Shown here piece after piece: positions 8,546 to 17,768 of a DNA stretch of 64,000 nucleotides; the first letter of the stretch is position 1, and each line of letters starts with the position of its first letter. Below the pieces are notes generated by a model, which saw only the letters and a program-made list of their open reading frames with translations, was not told the origin of the DNA and did no database searches. The DNA is taken from contig DIJC01000019.1 of NCBI GenBank assembly GCA_002421005.1, positions 1 through 64,000 of the forward strand. The letters are read 5' to 3'. The position numbers were made by a program, and so were the translations under genes. Source of the stretch: Enterobacteriaceae bacterium UBA5654. GTDB taxonomy: Bacteria; Pseudomonadota; Gammaproteobacteria; Enterobacterales; Enterobacteriaceae.

Positions 8546-10252
8546 TTAATGATGACGTTCGCGGATGGCGGCGCGCTGCTCTGTGCTTAGGTTTTCACGT
8601 TTGCGACTTTCGCTTCCACGCAGCTGTTGCGCGCGCGAGGAGGGCGAACGGCTGTCGTTGCCGCTAAGTGCTGTAGCAGCAGGGCGTGCCCGGGGGATCT
8701 CGCGCTGTTCATGGCGCTGCTGAATGCTTTCGCGCCGCGCCTGGCGCTGTTCCGGCGTGGAGGAACTGACCCGCTGCTGGACATTTTCGCGCCGCGCCTG
8801 ACGCTGTTCCGGCGTGGAGGCGCTGACCCGCTGCTGGACATTTTCGCGCCGCGCCTGGCGCTGTTCCGGCGTCACCGAGTTCAAACGCTCTTTAGCGTCG
8901 TCACGCTTCGCCTGGCGCTGATCCGGCGTGGTGGATGAAAGCCGTTGCTGAAGCTGGGCTCTGGCGGCGTCGCGCTGGGTATCGCTGGTGTCATATCCGC
9001 GATAATTATTTCTCTGTGCAATCTGTTCAAGCTGACGGGGCATTGCCTGACGTGAAGCGGCGGAGGCAGGTAGCGAGAGGGATTTGCCGGTTTTTTCCTG
9101 CAACGTTGCCCGCGCGGCCTGGCGCTGGCTGTCGCGATTGCCGACGGGAGTCGTGCTTAAGCCGCCGATCGCGCCCGGCTGGTGAAAACGCTGTGCAATC
9201 CTGTCATTGGCATAGGGAACGCCGTTACGGTACGCGGGATTGTGCTCCCATACCCGGCGGTTATCGGTGAGATGATCGCCCGTGATGCGATTGTAGTTAT
9301 TGACGTTGATATTGATGTTATCGCCGTTACGGACGTAGCCGTTATGGCCATCGTGATAGTCATGATCGTGGTCATCATCGTGATGGTGGTGATCGTGATC
9401 GTCATCATCCCAGTCAATACTGCTGAACAGCGCGTAGGTCGTGGCCACGCCGAGGCTGTAGCCAAATCCTTTCACAAAGCTCTCAGTAAACTGTTGGCCG
9501 GGAGACGGTTGCAGATACACCGGCGGGTAAGCGGTATTCGGCCAGCTACCGTATACCACCGTCGGATTATAATTCGGGACATACACTACCTCCGGGCTGG
9601 CCGGTTCAATGGTAATGACCGTCGGCGCGGCAGACACGACGTGGGTTGAGGAAGGCGTGGTTTTTGTTGAGGAGGACGCGCTCTTCGGCGCGGACGCAGG
9701 CGCGGGAGCGGTCACCACCTTAACCGTCTGTTGCGGCGTGCTCTTCAGGGTGCCGGTTTGCTGGGCCAGCGCGCGCAGCTTCTGCACCGAGTCCATCACA
9801 TCCTGCGGCTGGGCCAGAAACGCGTTACCGAGGTTTTCTACCCACTGCGGATCGCCGCCCATCAGCGACATAAGCTGTGGAAAGGCGACCAGCGACTTGA
9901 CGCTGGCATCCCACGGCTGGTTAGCCACCGCGCTGATTGCCGCATCGCCCTGCATCGTCGGGTTATCTTTCGACCACTGCACCGCCTGCACCACGCTCGC
10001 CGGATAGGTTGACGCCATTAACACCTGAGAGAGCAGGGCGTCAGGGTACAGCGCGATGGGCGCGACCCACTGATCGATTTGTGCCGGGCTAAAGGTGGCG
10101 GTAACCGCAGGCGCAGAGACGGGAGCGGCTTCCGCCACAGATGGCGTCACGCTAACCGGCTGGCGGCTTTTCACATACAGCGTCCCGGCTGCCGCACATA
10201 ACGCCAGACTGCAAGCCAGAGCAATGAAATGCGGCTTAAAGGGCAATGTCAT
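8546..10252 (-). CDS. yacH: DUF3300 family protein YacH, repeat- and His/Asp-rich
   Basis: The 568-residue product starts at MTLPFK (10252), preceded by CGGAGAAACTCACC. One N-terminal hydrophobic segment (about 10-25) would export or anchor it. Residues about 50-170 are the conserved DUF3300 region (QIDQWVAPIALYPDALLSQVLMAS). A Ser/Thr/Pro linker follows, then a hydrophobic patch, then a dense Asp/His cluster at about 277-302. The C-terminal third is highly charged and carries four 19-residue repeats built on TPEQRQARRENVQQRV. It lies between lpd and acnB, the same place as E. coli yacH. Function is unknown; the Asp/His cluster suggests metal binding, which is inference. Confidence 0.85.
   Translation of the reverse strand: MTLPFKPHFIALACSLALCAAAGTLYVKSRQPVSVTPSVAEAAPVSAPAVTATFSPAQIDQWVAPIALYPDALLSQVLMASTYPASVVQAVQWSKDNPTMQGDAAISAVANQPWDASVKSLVAFPQLMSLMGGDPQWVENLGNAFLAQPQDVMDSVQKLRALAQQTGTLKSTPQQTVKVVTAPAPASAPKSASSSTKTTPSSTHVVSAAPTVITIEPASPEVVYVPNYNPTVVYGSWPNTAYPPVYLQPSPGQQFTESFVKGFGYSLGVATTYALFSSIDWDDDDHDHHHHDDDHDHDYHDGHNGYVRNGDNININVNNYNRITGDHLTDNRRVWEHNPAYRNGVPYANDRIAQRFHQPGAIGGLSTTPVGNRDSQRQAARATLQEKTGKSLSLPASAASRQAMPRQLEQIAQRNNYRGYDTSDTQRDAARAQLQQRLSSTTPDQRQAKRDDAKERLNSVTPEQRQARRENVQQRVSASTPEQRQARRENVQQRVSSSTPEQRQARRESIQQRHEQREIPRARPAATALSGNDSRSPSSRAQQLRGSESRKRENLSTEQRAAIRERHH
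8731..8925 (-). repeat. 57-bp tandem repeats in yacH
   Basis: Unit starts at 8731, 8788, 8845 and 8902 are spaced exactly 57 bp, encoding 19 residues each (TPEQRQARRENVQQRV plus SAS/SSS). The fourth is more diverged (TPDQRQAKRDDAKERL). The unit is a multiple of three, so copy number can change without breaking the frame. Confidence 0.85.
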
Positions 10253-10498
10253 GGTGAGTTTCTCCGTCAGAAACAAGAATCGCGCTCGTGGGCGCTGGAT
10301 GGGCGGCAGTATATTCCTTGTCCTGATTCTTTTTTGACGGAAACAGGGATCGCCGGGCCATGAATGCGGAAGCGCACGATTAGCGTATTTACGTCGCCGG
10401 GCCGCCGCGTTTTCATCTGGCGGAAAGCGTTCATAAACCAGGACTATATGGCCTTTCACGATTCAGCAAGTATTTAATGTTGCTTTTTTGTAAACAGA

Positions 10499-10527
10499 TT
10501 AACACCCCGTTGAAATCCTGCTATTCT
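10499..10527 (+). promoter_or_regulatory. Candidate acnB promoter
   Basis: TTAACA (10499-10504), a 17-bp spacer, then TATTCT (10522-10527) preceded by TGC, an extended -10. This would give a leader of roughly 95 nt before the GTG start of acnB. The rest of the 377-bp gap 10253-10629 shows no gene. Confidence 0.5.
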
Positions 10528-10629
10528 GCCCGTTGCGGTACCGGGCATTTACCCTACAAACTGCTGTCTCACAGGAGCGTGAAGAAAATCGCCTGCCGCA
10601 CTATGACAATGAGAGCGAGGAGAACCGTC

Positions 10630-13227
10630 GTGCTAGAAGAATACCGTAAGCACGTAGCTGAGCGTGCCGCTGAAGGGATCGTAGCGAAACCCTTAGATGC
10701 AACCCAAATGTCCGGGTTAGTTGAGCTGCTGAAGAATCCGCCTGCGGGCGAAGAAGAATTCCTGTTAGATCTATTAACCAACCGCGTACCGCCGGGCGTT
10801 GATGAAGCCGCCTATGTTAAAGCGGGTTTCCTTGCCGCTATCGCCAAAGGCGATGCCACTTCTCCGCTGGTCACCCCGGAAAAAGCCGTTGAGCTGCTGG
10901 GTTCGATGCAGGGCGGTTACAACATCCATCCGCTGATTGACGCGCTGGACAACGACGCGCTGGCACCGATTGCCGTTAAAGCGCTCTCCCACACCCTGCT
11001 GATGTTCGATAACTTCTACGACGTCGAAGAAAAAGCGAAAGCGGGTAACACCCACGCGCAGCAGGTGATGCTCTCCTGGGCCAATGCCGACTGGTTCCTG
11101 ACCCGTCCGGCGCTGGCTGAAAAAATTACCGTTACCGTCTTTAAAGTTACCGGCGAAACCAACACCGATGACCTGTCACCCGCGCCGGATGCATGGTCGC
11201 GCCCGGACATTCCGCTGCACGCGCTGGCAATGCTGAAAAACGCCCGCGACGGGATCATCCCGGATAATCCTGGCAGCGTCGGCCCGATCAAACAGATTGA
11301 AGGGCTGCAACAGAAAGGTTACCCGCTGGCCTACGTCGGCGACGTGGTTGGCACCGGTTCTTCACGTAAATCCGCGACCAACTCCGTGCTGTGGTTTATG
11401 GGCGACGACATCCCGTTTGTGCCGAATAAACGCGGCGGCGGCGTGGTGCTCGGCGGCAAAATCGCACCGATTTTCTTCAACACTATGGAAGATGCGGGCG
11501 CGCTGCCGATTGAAGTCGACGTCTCCAGACTGAACATGGGCGACGTGATTGACGTTTACCCGTTCAAAGGCGAAGTCCGTGACCATTACAGCGACGAGCT
11601 GCTGGCAACGTTTGAACTGAAAACCGACGTGCTGATTGACGAAGTGCGCGCGGGTGGCCGTATCCCGCTGATCATCGGTCGCGGCCTGACCACCAAAGCG
11701 CGTGAAGCGCTGGGGATGCCGCACAGCGACGTGTTCCGCATCGCCAAACCGGTGGAAGCCAGCAGCAAAGGCTTCTCGCTGGCGCAGAAAATGGTCGGTC
11801 GCGCCTGCGGCGTGGCGGGCGTTCGCCCTGGCGAATACTGTGAACCGAAAATGACCTCCGTTGGCTCGCAGGACACCACCGGCCCGATGACCCGTGACGA
11901 GCTGAAAGACCTCGCCTGCCTGGGCTTCTCGGCGGATCTGGTGATGCAGTCCTTCTGCCACACGGCGGCCTATCCGAAACCGGTAGACGTCACCACTCAT
12001 CACACGCTGCCGGACTTCATTATGAACCGTGGCGGCGTTTCGCTGCGCCCCGGCGACGGCATCATCCACTCGTGGCTGAACCGGATGCTGTTGCCGGATA
12101 CGGTCGGCACCGGCGGCGACTCCCACACCCGCTTCCCGGTCGGCATCTCTTTCCCGGCAGGCTCCGGCCTGGTGGCGTTTGCTGCCGCGACCGGCGTTAT
12201 GCCGCTGGATATGCCGGAATCGGTGCTGGTGCGCTTTAAAGGCAAAATGCAGCCGGGCATCACCCTGCGCGATCTGGTACACGCCATCCCGCTGTACGCG
12301 ATCCGTCAGGGGCTGCTGACCGTTGAGAAGAAGGGCAAGAAAAACATCTTCTCCGGCCGCATTCTGGAAATCGAAGGTCTGCCGGATCTGAAAGTTGAGC
12401 AGGCGTTTGAACTGGCAGATGCCTCCGCAGAACGCTCCGCTGCTGGCTGTACCATCAAGCTGGATAAAGCGCCGATCACCGAGTACCTGACCTCCAATAT
12501 TGTGCTGCTGAAGTGGATGATTGCCGAAGGTTACGGCGACCGTCGTACCATTGAACGCCGTATTCAGGGGATGGAAAAATGGCTGGCCGATCCGAAACTG
12601 CTGGAAGCCGATGCGGACGCTGAATACGCGGCGGTGATTGAGATCGATCTGGCGGATATTCATGAGCCGATCCTCTGCGCGCCGAACGATCCTGACGACG
12701 CGCGTCTGCTCTCCGACGTGGCGGGCGAGAAGATCGACGAAGTATTTATCGGCTCCTGCATGACCAACATCGGTCACTTCCGCGCGGCGGGCAAGCTGCT
12801 GGATGCGCATCAGGGCCAGTTGCCAACCCGTCTGTGGGTGGCACCGCCAACGCGGATGGACGCGGCGCAGCTGACCGAAGAGGGCTACTACAGCGTCTTT
12901 GGGAAAAGCGGTGCGCGGATCGAAATCCCCGGTTGTTCCCTGTGCATGGGCAACCAGGCGCGGGTGGCGGACGGCGCGACGGTGGTTTCGACCTCCACGC
13001 GTAACTTCCCGAACCGTTTAGGCACCGGTGCTAACGTTTACCTGGCCTCGGCGGAACTGGCGGCGGTTGCCGCACTGCTGGGTCGCCTGCCGTCCCCGGA
13101 AGAGTATCTGACTTCCGTGGCGCAGGTAGACAAAACGGCAGTCGATACCTATCGCTATCTGAATTTCGACCAGCTTGAGCAGTACACCGATAAAGCGGAT
13201 GGCGTCATATTCCAGACGGCGGTGTAA
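10630..13227 (+). CDS. acnB: Aconitate hydratase B
   Basis: This bifunctional TCA-cycle enzyme isomerises citrate to isocitrate and also dehydrates 2-methylisocitrate; it carries a [4Fe-4S] cluster. The protein is 865 residues when begun at the GTG at 10630 (MLEEYRKHVAERAAEGI), the E. coli AcnB start and length. An N-terminal HEAT-like domain (about 1-160) precedes the swivel domain and the catalytic core. Cluster ligands are visible in GSCMTNIGH and PGCSLCMGNQ near the C-terminus. In-frame codons reach further upstream but are not conserved. A terminator follows immediately. Confidence 0.97.
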   Translation: MLEEYRKHVAERAAEGIVAKPLDATQMSGLVELLKNPPAGEEEFLLDLLTNRVPPGVDEAAYVKAGFLAAIAKGDATSPLVTPEKAVELLGSMQGGYNIHPLIDALDNDALAPIAVKALSHTLLMFDNFYDVEEKAKAGNTHAQQVMLSWANADWFLTRPALAEKITVTVFKVTGETNTDDLSPAPDAWSRPDIPLHALAMLKNARDGIIPDNPGSVGPIKQIEGLQQKGYPLAYVGDVVGTGSSRKSATNSVLWFMGDDIPFVPNKRGGGVVLGGKIAPIFFNTMEDAGALPIEVDVSRLNMGDVIDVYPFKGEVRDHYSDELLATFELKTDVLIDEVRAGGRIPLIIGRGLTTKAREALGMPHSDVFRIAKPVEASSKGFSLAQKMVGRACGVAGVRPGEYCEPKMTSVGSQDTTGPMTRDELKDLACLGFSADLVMQSFCHTAAYPKPVDVTTHHTLPDFIMNRGGVSLRPGDGIIHSWLNRMLLPDTVGTGGDSHTRFPVGISFPAGSGLVAFAAATGVMPLDMPESVLVRFKGKMQPGITLRDLVHAIPLYAIRQGLLTVEKKGKKNIFSGRILEIEGLPDLKVEQAFELADASAERSAAGCTIKLDKAPITEYLTSNIVLLKWMIAEGYGDRRTIERRIQGMEKWLADPKLLEADADAEYAAVIEIDLADIHEPILCAPNDPDDARLLSDVAGEKIDEVFIGSCMTNIGHFRAAGKLLDAHQGQLPTRLWVAPPTRMDAAQLTEEGYYSVFGKSGARIEIPGCSLCMGNQARVADGATVVSTSTRNFPNRLGTGANVYLASAELAAVAALLGRLPSPEEYLTSVAQVDKTAVDTYRYLNFDQLEQYTDKADGVIFQTAV

Positions 13228-13241
13228 CGCATCACCTGAAT

Positions 13242-13277
13242 AAAAACCCGGCGGCGTCAGGCTGCCGGGTTTTTTTA
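13242..13277 (+). terminator. Rho-independent terminator after acnB
   Basis: AACCCGGC pairs with GCCGGGTT, followed by a run of seven T residues, 15 bp past the acnB stop. Confidence 0.92.
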
Positions 13278-13458
13278 TTCTTACTGTGGCTTGCTGTAAA
13301 AGCCCACTTTAAAAAACACCCAGACCCTTTCTGTACGCACAAAAGCGGGTTTATTTTCATTCCTCCCGTCCGGCACGCTTTTTTTCTTCCTCTCTGCTGC
13401 GATAATTAGCCTATCGGCAATGCAGCCGTGGCGCATTGTGACAGCAGAGGAACAGATT

Positions 13459-13821
13459 ATGGATTATGAATTTTTGCGCGACATTACCGGAGTGGTAAAG
13501 GTGCGGATGTCGATGGGCCACGAGGTGGTCGGGCACTGGTTTAACGAAGAAGTAAAAGAAAACCTTGCCCTGCTTGATGAAGTCGAGCAGGCGGCGCGGG
13601 CGGTCAAAGGCAGCGAGCGTTCCTGGCAACGGACCGGGCATGAATATACGCTGTGGATGGACGAAGAAGAGGTGATGATCCGCGCCAATCAACTGGAGTT
13701 TTCCGGCGACGAAATCGAAGAAGGAATGAGCTACTACGACGAAGAGAGCCTGTCGCTGTGCGGCGTGGAGGACTTTTTACAGGTTGTCGCCGCGTATCGG
13801 GTGTTTGTCCAGCAGAAGTAA
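13459..13821 (+). CDS. yacL: UPF0231 family protein YacL
   Basis: A small acidic cytosolic protein of 120 residues, the same length as E. coli YacL, starting MDYEFLRDITGVVKVRMSMGHEVVGHWF. It belongs to UPF0231 and has no established function. The ATG at 13459 is preceded by AGAGGAACAG. It stands alone between acnB and the convergent speD. Confidence 0.93.
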   Translation: MDYEFLRDITGVVKVRMSMGHEVVGHWFNEEVKENLALLDEVEQAARAVKGSERSWQRTGHEYTLWMDEEEVMIRANQLEFSGDEIEEGMSYYDEESLSLCGVEDFLQVVAAYRVFVQQK

Positions 13822-13891
13822 TCCCCGCCCTGTACGCATGTCAGGCGACCGCAGCGAATACGTTTTACTGTCGCTGCCGCCGAAACGGTGA

Positions 13892-13911
13892 GCGGAGCAT
13901 CCCTGCTCCGC
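13892..13911. terminator. Hairpin between yacL and speD
   Basis: GCGGAGCA pairs perfectly with TGCTCCGC around TCCC, lying between the two convergent genes. No long T run follows on either strand, so strength is uncertain. Confidence 0.45.
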
Positions 13912-13915
13912 ATCG

Positions 13916-14710
13916 TCAGACCGCAGGAATATTGCGGCCGTAATAAATCTCGCGCATCTCTTTCCACAGCAGGTCAGTAATGACCTTGCGCTCGTCCGCC
14001 GTTAAATCTTCCGGGCGGGTGTGGAACATGTAGTGCTTAAGATCGAACTCCTTAAGCAGCATCTTGGTGTGGAAGATATTTTCCTGATACACGTTCACAT
14101 CCACCATGTCGTACAGCGATTTCATATCGTCGGACATAAAATTCTGAATCGAATTAATCTCATGATCGATAAAGTGCTTCATGCCGTTGATATCGCGGGT
14201 AAAGCCGCGCACGCGGTAATCAACGGTGACGATATCGGATTCAAGCTGGTGGATCAGGTAATTCAGCGCCTTCAGCGGTGAAATCACGCCGCAGGTGGAG
14301 ACTTCAATATCCGCGCGAAAGGTACACAGATCGCCTTCAGGATGGCTTTCCGGGTAGGTATGTACGCAGATGTGGCTTTTGTCGAGATGGGCGACGACCG
14401 CTTCCGGCAGCGGGCCGGGATGCTCGGTTTTGTCGATCAGCTGTGGATCGACCGGCTCTTCGCTCACCAGAATCGTCACGCTGGCACCCTGCGGTTCGTA
14501 ATCCTGACGAGCGATATTAAGGATATTCGCCCCAATAATGGAACAGGTCTCTGACAGGATCTCAGTCAGGCGGTTGGCATTATAGAGTTCGTCGATATAA
14601 GCGATATAACCATCGCGCTCTTCCGCCGTTTTCACGTAGCAGATATCGTAAATACAAAAACTCAGGCTTTTGGTCAGGTTGTTAAAGCCATGCAGTTTCA
14701 GCTTTTTCAA
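13916..14710 (-). CDS. speD: S-adenosylmethionine decarboxylase proenzyme
   Basis: SpeD decarboxylates SAM to give the aminopropyl donor for spermidine. The 264-residue proenzyme self-cleaves at Lys111-Ser112 (LDKSHICVHTYPE), turning Ser112 into the pyruvoyl cofactor. The start is TTG at 14710, as in E. coli, behind a near-perfect Shine-Dalgarno AAGGAGGT eight bases upstream. It lies 20 bp downstream of speE in the usual speE-speD operon. Confidence 0.97.
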   Translation of the reverse strand: MKKLKLHGFNNLTKSLSFCIYDICYVKTAEERDGYIAYIDELYNANRLTEILSETCSIIGANILNIARQDYEPQGASVTILVSEEPVDPQLIDKTEHPGPLPEAVVAHLDKSHICVHTYPESHPEGDLCTFRADIEVSTCGVISPLKALNYLIHQLESDIVTVDYRVRGFTRDINGMKHFIDHEINSIQNFMSDDMKSLYDMVDVNVYQENIFHTKMLLKEFDLKHYMFHTRPEDLTADERKVITDLLWKEMREIYYGRNIPAV

Positions 14711-14730
14711 TTTTTATCACCTCCTTAGAA

Positions 14731-15591
14731 TCACTGTGCGGACAGTGCGTCTTGCAGATACTGGGGCAGGGCAAAGGCTGCCGTATGAATGGCCGGATTG
14801 TAATAACGGCAGGTCAGACCGGCCTGATGGAATCGCGCCTGAATAATTTCCGTCGACAAACCGCGCAACGCCTCGTTATCCGTGGCCCAGGCAAAAGTCA
14901 TAATGCCGCCGTAGTAGGTCGGAATGGCGGCCTGGTAAAAGCTGACGTCGTTGAAGTAAGCGCTCAGTTTTCGATGGCTGCCGACCGCTTCGTCCTGCTG
15001 CAAAAAGCACACGCCATTTTGCGCGACAAAAATACCGCCAGGGTTCAGGCAGCGTTTGCAACCTTCGTAGAACGCCGAGGTAAACAGGCTTTCTCCCGGC
15101 CCGACCGGATCGGTACAGTCGGAAATGATCACATCAAACGTTTGCGTGGTCTGGTTAACAAAATTGACGCCGTCGTCGATCACCAGCGTGAAACGCGGAT
15201 CGTCGTAAGCTCCGGCATTGTGATTCGGCAGATACTGGCGGCAGAAAGAAACCACGCCTGCGTCAATTTCAACCATCGTGATAGTGGCAATATTTTTATG
15301 CCGCGAGACTTCGCGCAGCATTGCGCCATCGCCGCCGCCGATAATCAGCACATGCTTCGCGTGACCGTGCGCCAGCAGCGGAACGTGCGTCATCATTTCA
15401 TGATAAATAAACTCATCGCGCTCGGTGGTTTGCACCACGCCATCCAGCGCCATAACGCGCCCGAAAGCCGCGTTTTCGAAGATGATCAGATCCTGATGAT
15501 CGGTTTTTTCATGATACAGCACGTTATCAACGGCAAAGTATTGACCAAACTGGTCGTGCAGCGTTTCATGCCAGCGAGTGTTATCGCTCAT
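14731..15591 (-). CDS. speE: Spermidine synthase
   Basis: SpeE transfers the aminopropyl group of decarboxylated SAM to putrescine, making spermidine and methylthioadenosine (the latter is a substrate of MtnN, also in this window). It is 286 residues from MSDNTRWHETLHDQFGQYF. The nucleotide-binding GGGDGAMLREVSRH and the catalytic SDCTDPVGP stretch are present. The ATG at 15591 follows GGGAGAACTCC; an upstream in-frame extension is not conserved. First gene of the speE-speD operon. Confidence 0.97.
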   Translation of the reverse strand: MSDNTRWHETLHDQFGQYFAVDNVLYHEKTDHQDLIIFENAAFGRVMALDGVVQTTERDEFIYHEMMTHVPLLAHGHAKHVLIIGGGDGAMLREVSRHKNIATITMVEIDAGVVSFCRQYLPNHNAGAYDDPRFTLVIDDGVNFVNQTTQTFDVIISDCTDPVGPGESLFTSAFYEGCKRCLNPGGIFVAQNGVCFLQQDEAVGSHRKLSAYFNDVSFYQAAIPTYYGGIMTFAWATDNEALRGLSTEIIQARFHQAGLTCRYYNPAIHTAAFALPQYLQDALSAQ

Positions 15592-15694
15592 GGAGTTCTC
15601 CCTTGTTAACACCCATGAAAAATGGGCGCAACATAATAGCCAACATTTAACCAGTATGCACGGTCAATGTTTCAGCAGGGAGAGGGGAAGGAAA

Positions 15695-16042
15695 TTATTT
15701 TACGTAGGCGAGCAGACTCAGCGAATCCTTTGCCAGCTTTTTGCATTTTTTAGCGGTCGGAATGCTGATCCCGCTGAGGTCGCGATAGCTGTCTTCGCCC
15801 AGCGCCTTCATGTTAAAGCTGTCGTAGTTGCTCATATCCCATTGATTCTGCTGGGCAAAGAAAAGCAGCGCCCGGCGGATTTGAGTATTGGGTAAATTCT
15901 GGTAGCCGCAGTCGTTTTTCAGAAACACAAATACTGCCGTCAAATCGGCCATATCTTCGGCTTCGGACTCGCTAAGGGCATAGCTATTTGTGGATAACGC
16001 TAACAGGGTTCCAAGAACCATTGTTCTGAAAAAGGTCTTCAT
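15695..16042 (-). CDS. yacC: PulS/OutS-family pilotin-like protein YacC
   Basis: A 115-residue exported protein with signal peptide MKTFFRTMVLGTLLALSTNSYA. The mature domain is small and helical, with two cysteines (NDCGYQNLP and TAKKCKKLA) typical of PulS/OutS-type secretin pilotins. It has no lipobox, so it would be soluble in the periplasm. The start at 16042 gives the E. coli YacC length. No type II secretion genes are nearby; its role is not established. Confidence 0.88.
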   Translation of the reverse strand: MKTFFRTMVLGTLLALSTNSYALSESEAEDMADLTAVFVFLKNDCGYQNLPNTQIRRALLFFAQQNQWDMSNYDSFNMKALGEDSYRDLSGISIPTAKKCKKLAKDSLSLLAYVK

Positions 16043-16155
16043 TATTTCTACCACAGCACACGGAAATGCAACGTTAGCACAACAGACGAGGATGCGGCGA
16101 TAATTATTATGCATTTGCGTTTAAGACCTTGCAGGGCCGGGCGGAAAGCCAGGGC

Positions 16156-16186
16156 TTGACGTTCCTGTTAGGGGAGGGTTTAAGCT
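16156..16186 (+). promoter_or_regulatory. CueR-type promoter of cueO
   Basis: TTGACG (16156-16161) and TAAGCT (16181-16186) are separated by 19 bp, the overlong spacer typical of MerR-family activators. The spacer holds the dyad TTCC...GGGAGG, as in E. coli copA and cueO promoters. It sits 30 bp before the cueO ATG. Copper induction through CueR is inferred from this architecture. Confidence 0.85.
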
Positions 16187-16215
16187 GGGCGTCTGCAAAA
16201 GATGAGGAAAAAACC

Positions 16216-17760
16216 ATGCAACGTCGAGATTTCCTGAAATATTCAGCGGCCCTGGGCGCAGTCAGCGCGCTGCCGCTGTGGAGCCGAACCGCGCTGGCCG
16301 CAGAGCGCCCCGCATTGCCCGTTCCTGACCTGCTGACCGCCGACGCGCGCAGCCGGATCAAGCTCGTCGTTCAGGCGGGGAAATCGACGTTTGGCTCCTT
16401 CACCAGCACCACCTGGGGCTATAACGGATCGCTGCTCGGCCCGGCAATTCGCCTGCGTCGCGGGAAAGAGGTGAACGTCGATATCCACAATACCTTGCCC
16501 GAAGAGACCACCGTTCACTGGCACGGGCTGGAAGTGCCCGGCGCAGTGGACGGCGGGCCGCAGGGGGTGATCGCGCCCGGCGCCTCGCGCACCGTGACGT
16601 TTACTCCCGATCAACCGGCGGCGACCTGCTGGTTTCATCCGCATCAGCACGGTAAAACCGGGCGTCAGGTGGCGATGGGGCTGGCGGGGCTGGTGCTGAT
16701 TGACGACGATGACAGCCGTAAACTACGGCTGCCGCAGCAGTGGGGCATTGATGATGTGCCGGTGATCGTGCAGGACAAACGCTTCACCGCTGGCGGCGAA
16801 ATTGATTATCAGCTGGACGTCATGACCGCCGCCGTTGGCTGGTTTGGCGACACCCTGCTGACCAACGGCGCACGCTACCCGCAACATGCCGCGCCGCGCG
16901 GCTGGCTGCGTCTGCGCCTGCTGAACGGCTGTAACGCACGCTCGCTCAACGTGGCGGCCAGCGATAAACGCCCGCTGTATGTGATTGCCAGCGACGGCGG
17001 CCTTCTGGCGGAGCCGGTGAAGGTGACGGAGTTGCCGATGCTGATGGGCGAGCGTTTCGAGGTGCTGGTCGATACCCGTGATGGTAAAGCGTTCGATCTG
17101 CTGACCCTGCCGGTGAGCCAGATGGGCATGGCGGTGACGCCGTTCGACCAGCCGCAGCCCGTTTTGCGCGTGCAGCCGCTGCGCATTGCCGCCTCCGGCA
17201 CGCTGCCAGATACGCTGGTGAACATGCCCGAACTGCCCGCGCTGGATAACCTCACCCGGCGTCAGTTTCAGCTTTCCATGGACCCGATGCTCGATATGAT
17301 GGGGATGCAGGCGTTGCAGGAGAAGTACGGCGCGCAGGCGATGAGCGGCATGGATCACGGCAGTATGCACCACGGCAGTATGGGGCAAATGCAGCACGGT
17401 GGGCACGGTTTTGATTTCCACAACGCCAACCGGATCAACGGGAAAGCGTTTGATATGGCTACGCCGCTGTTTGCCGCGCAGAAAGGTCGCGATGAACGCT
17501 GGGTCATTTCAGGCGAGGGCGACATGATGCTGCACCCGTTCCACATTCACGGTACCCAGTTCCGTATTCTGTCGGAAAACGGTCACGCGCCTGCCGCCCA
17601 CCGCGCGGGCTGGAAGGACACGGTTAACGTTGACGGTGGCGTCAGCGAGGTGCTGGTGCGCTTCAATCACGATGCGCCGCAGGCGCAGGCGTATATGGCG
17701 CACTGTCATCTGCTGGAACACGAAGATACCGGCATGATGATGGGATTTACGGTGGCGTAA
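16216..17760 (+). CDS. cueO: Multicopper oxidase CueO (cuprous oxidase)
   Basis: CueO oxidises Cu(I) to Cu(II) in the periplasm, protecting against copper. It has 514 residues and a Tat signal (MQRRDFLKY, cleavage after ALAA). The copper ligands are visible in HWHGLE, WFHPHQHG, HPFHIHG and AHCHLLEHEDTGMM. The Met/His-rich insert at about 355-400 (DPMLDMMGMQ, then MSGMDHGSMHHGSMGQM) is the hallmark Cu(I)-binding segment. It is convergent with citB, with only 8 bp between the stops. An upstream in-frame extension is ignored because it would swallow the promoter. Confidence 0.97.
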   Translation: MQRRDFLKYSAALGAVSALPLWSRTALAAERPALPVPDLLTADARSRIKLVVQAGKSTFGSFTSTTWGYNGSLLGPAIRLRRGKEVNVDIHNTLPEETTVHWHGLEVPGAVDGGPQGVIAPGASRTVTFTPDQPAATCWFHPHQHGKTGRQVAMGLAGLVLIDDDDSRKLRLPQQWGIDDVPVIVQDKRFTAGGEIDYQLDVMTAAVGWFGDTLLTNGARYPQHAAPRGWLRLRLLNGCNARSLNVAASDKRPLYVIASDGGLLAEPVKVTELPMLMGERFEVLVDTRDGKAFDLLTLPVSQMGMAVTPFDQPQPVLRVQPLRIAASGTLPDTLVNMPELPALDNLTRRQFQLSMDPMLDMMGMQALQEKYGAQAMSGMDHGSMHHGSMGQMQHGGHGFDFHNANRINGKAFDMATPLFAAQKGRDERWVISGEGDMMLHPFHIHGTQFRILSENGHAPAAHRAGWKDTVNVDGGVSEVLVRFNHDAPQAQAYMAHCHLLEHEDTGMMMGFTVA

Positions 17761-17768
17761 GCAAAGCC

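Noticed and set aside
9182..9649. Plus-strand frame encoding a very hydrophobic Val/Ile/Met-rich protein that looks like membrane segments
   Set aside because: It is the complement of the Asp/His codons of yacH (GAT/CAC read as ATC/GTG), which creates artificial hydrophobicity.
11362..12810. Long minus-strand frame of 482 codons inside acnB
   Set aside because: It mirrors acnB codon bias in a G+C-rich gene, has no ribosome site and resembles no family I know.
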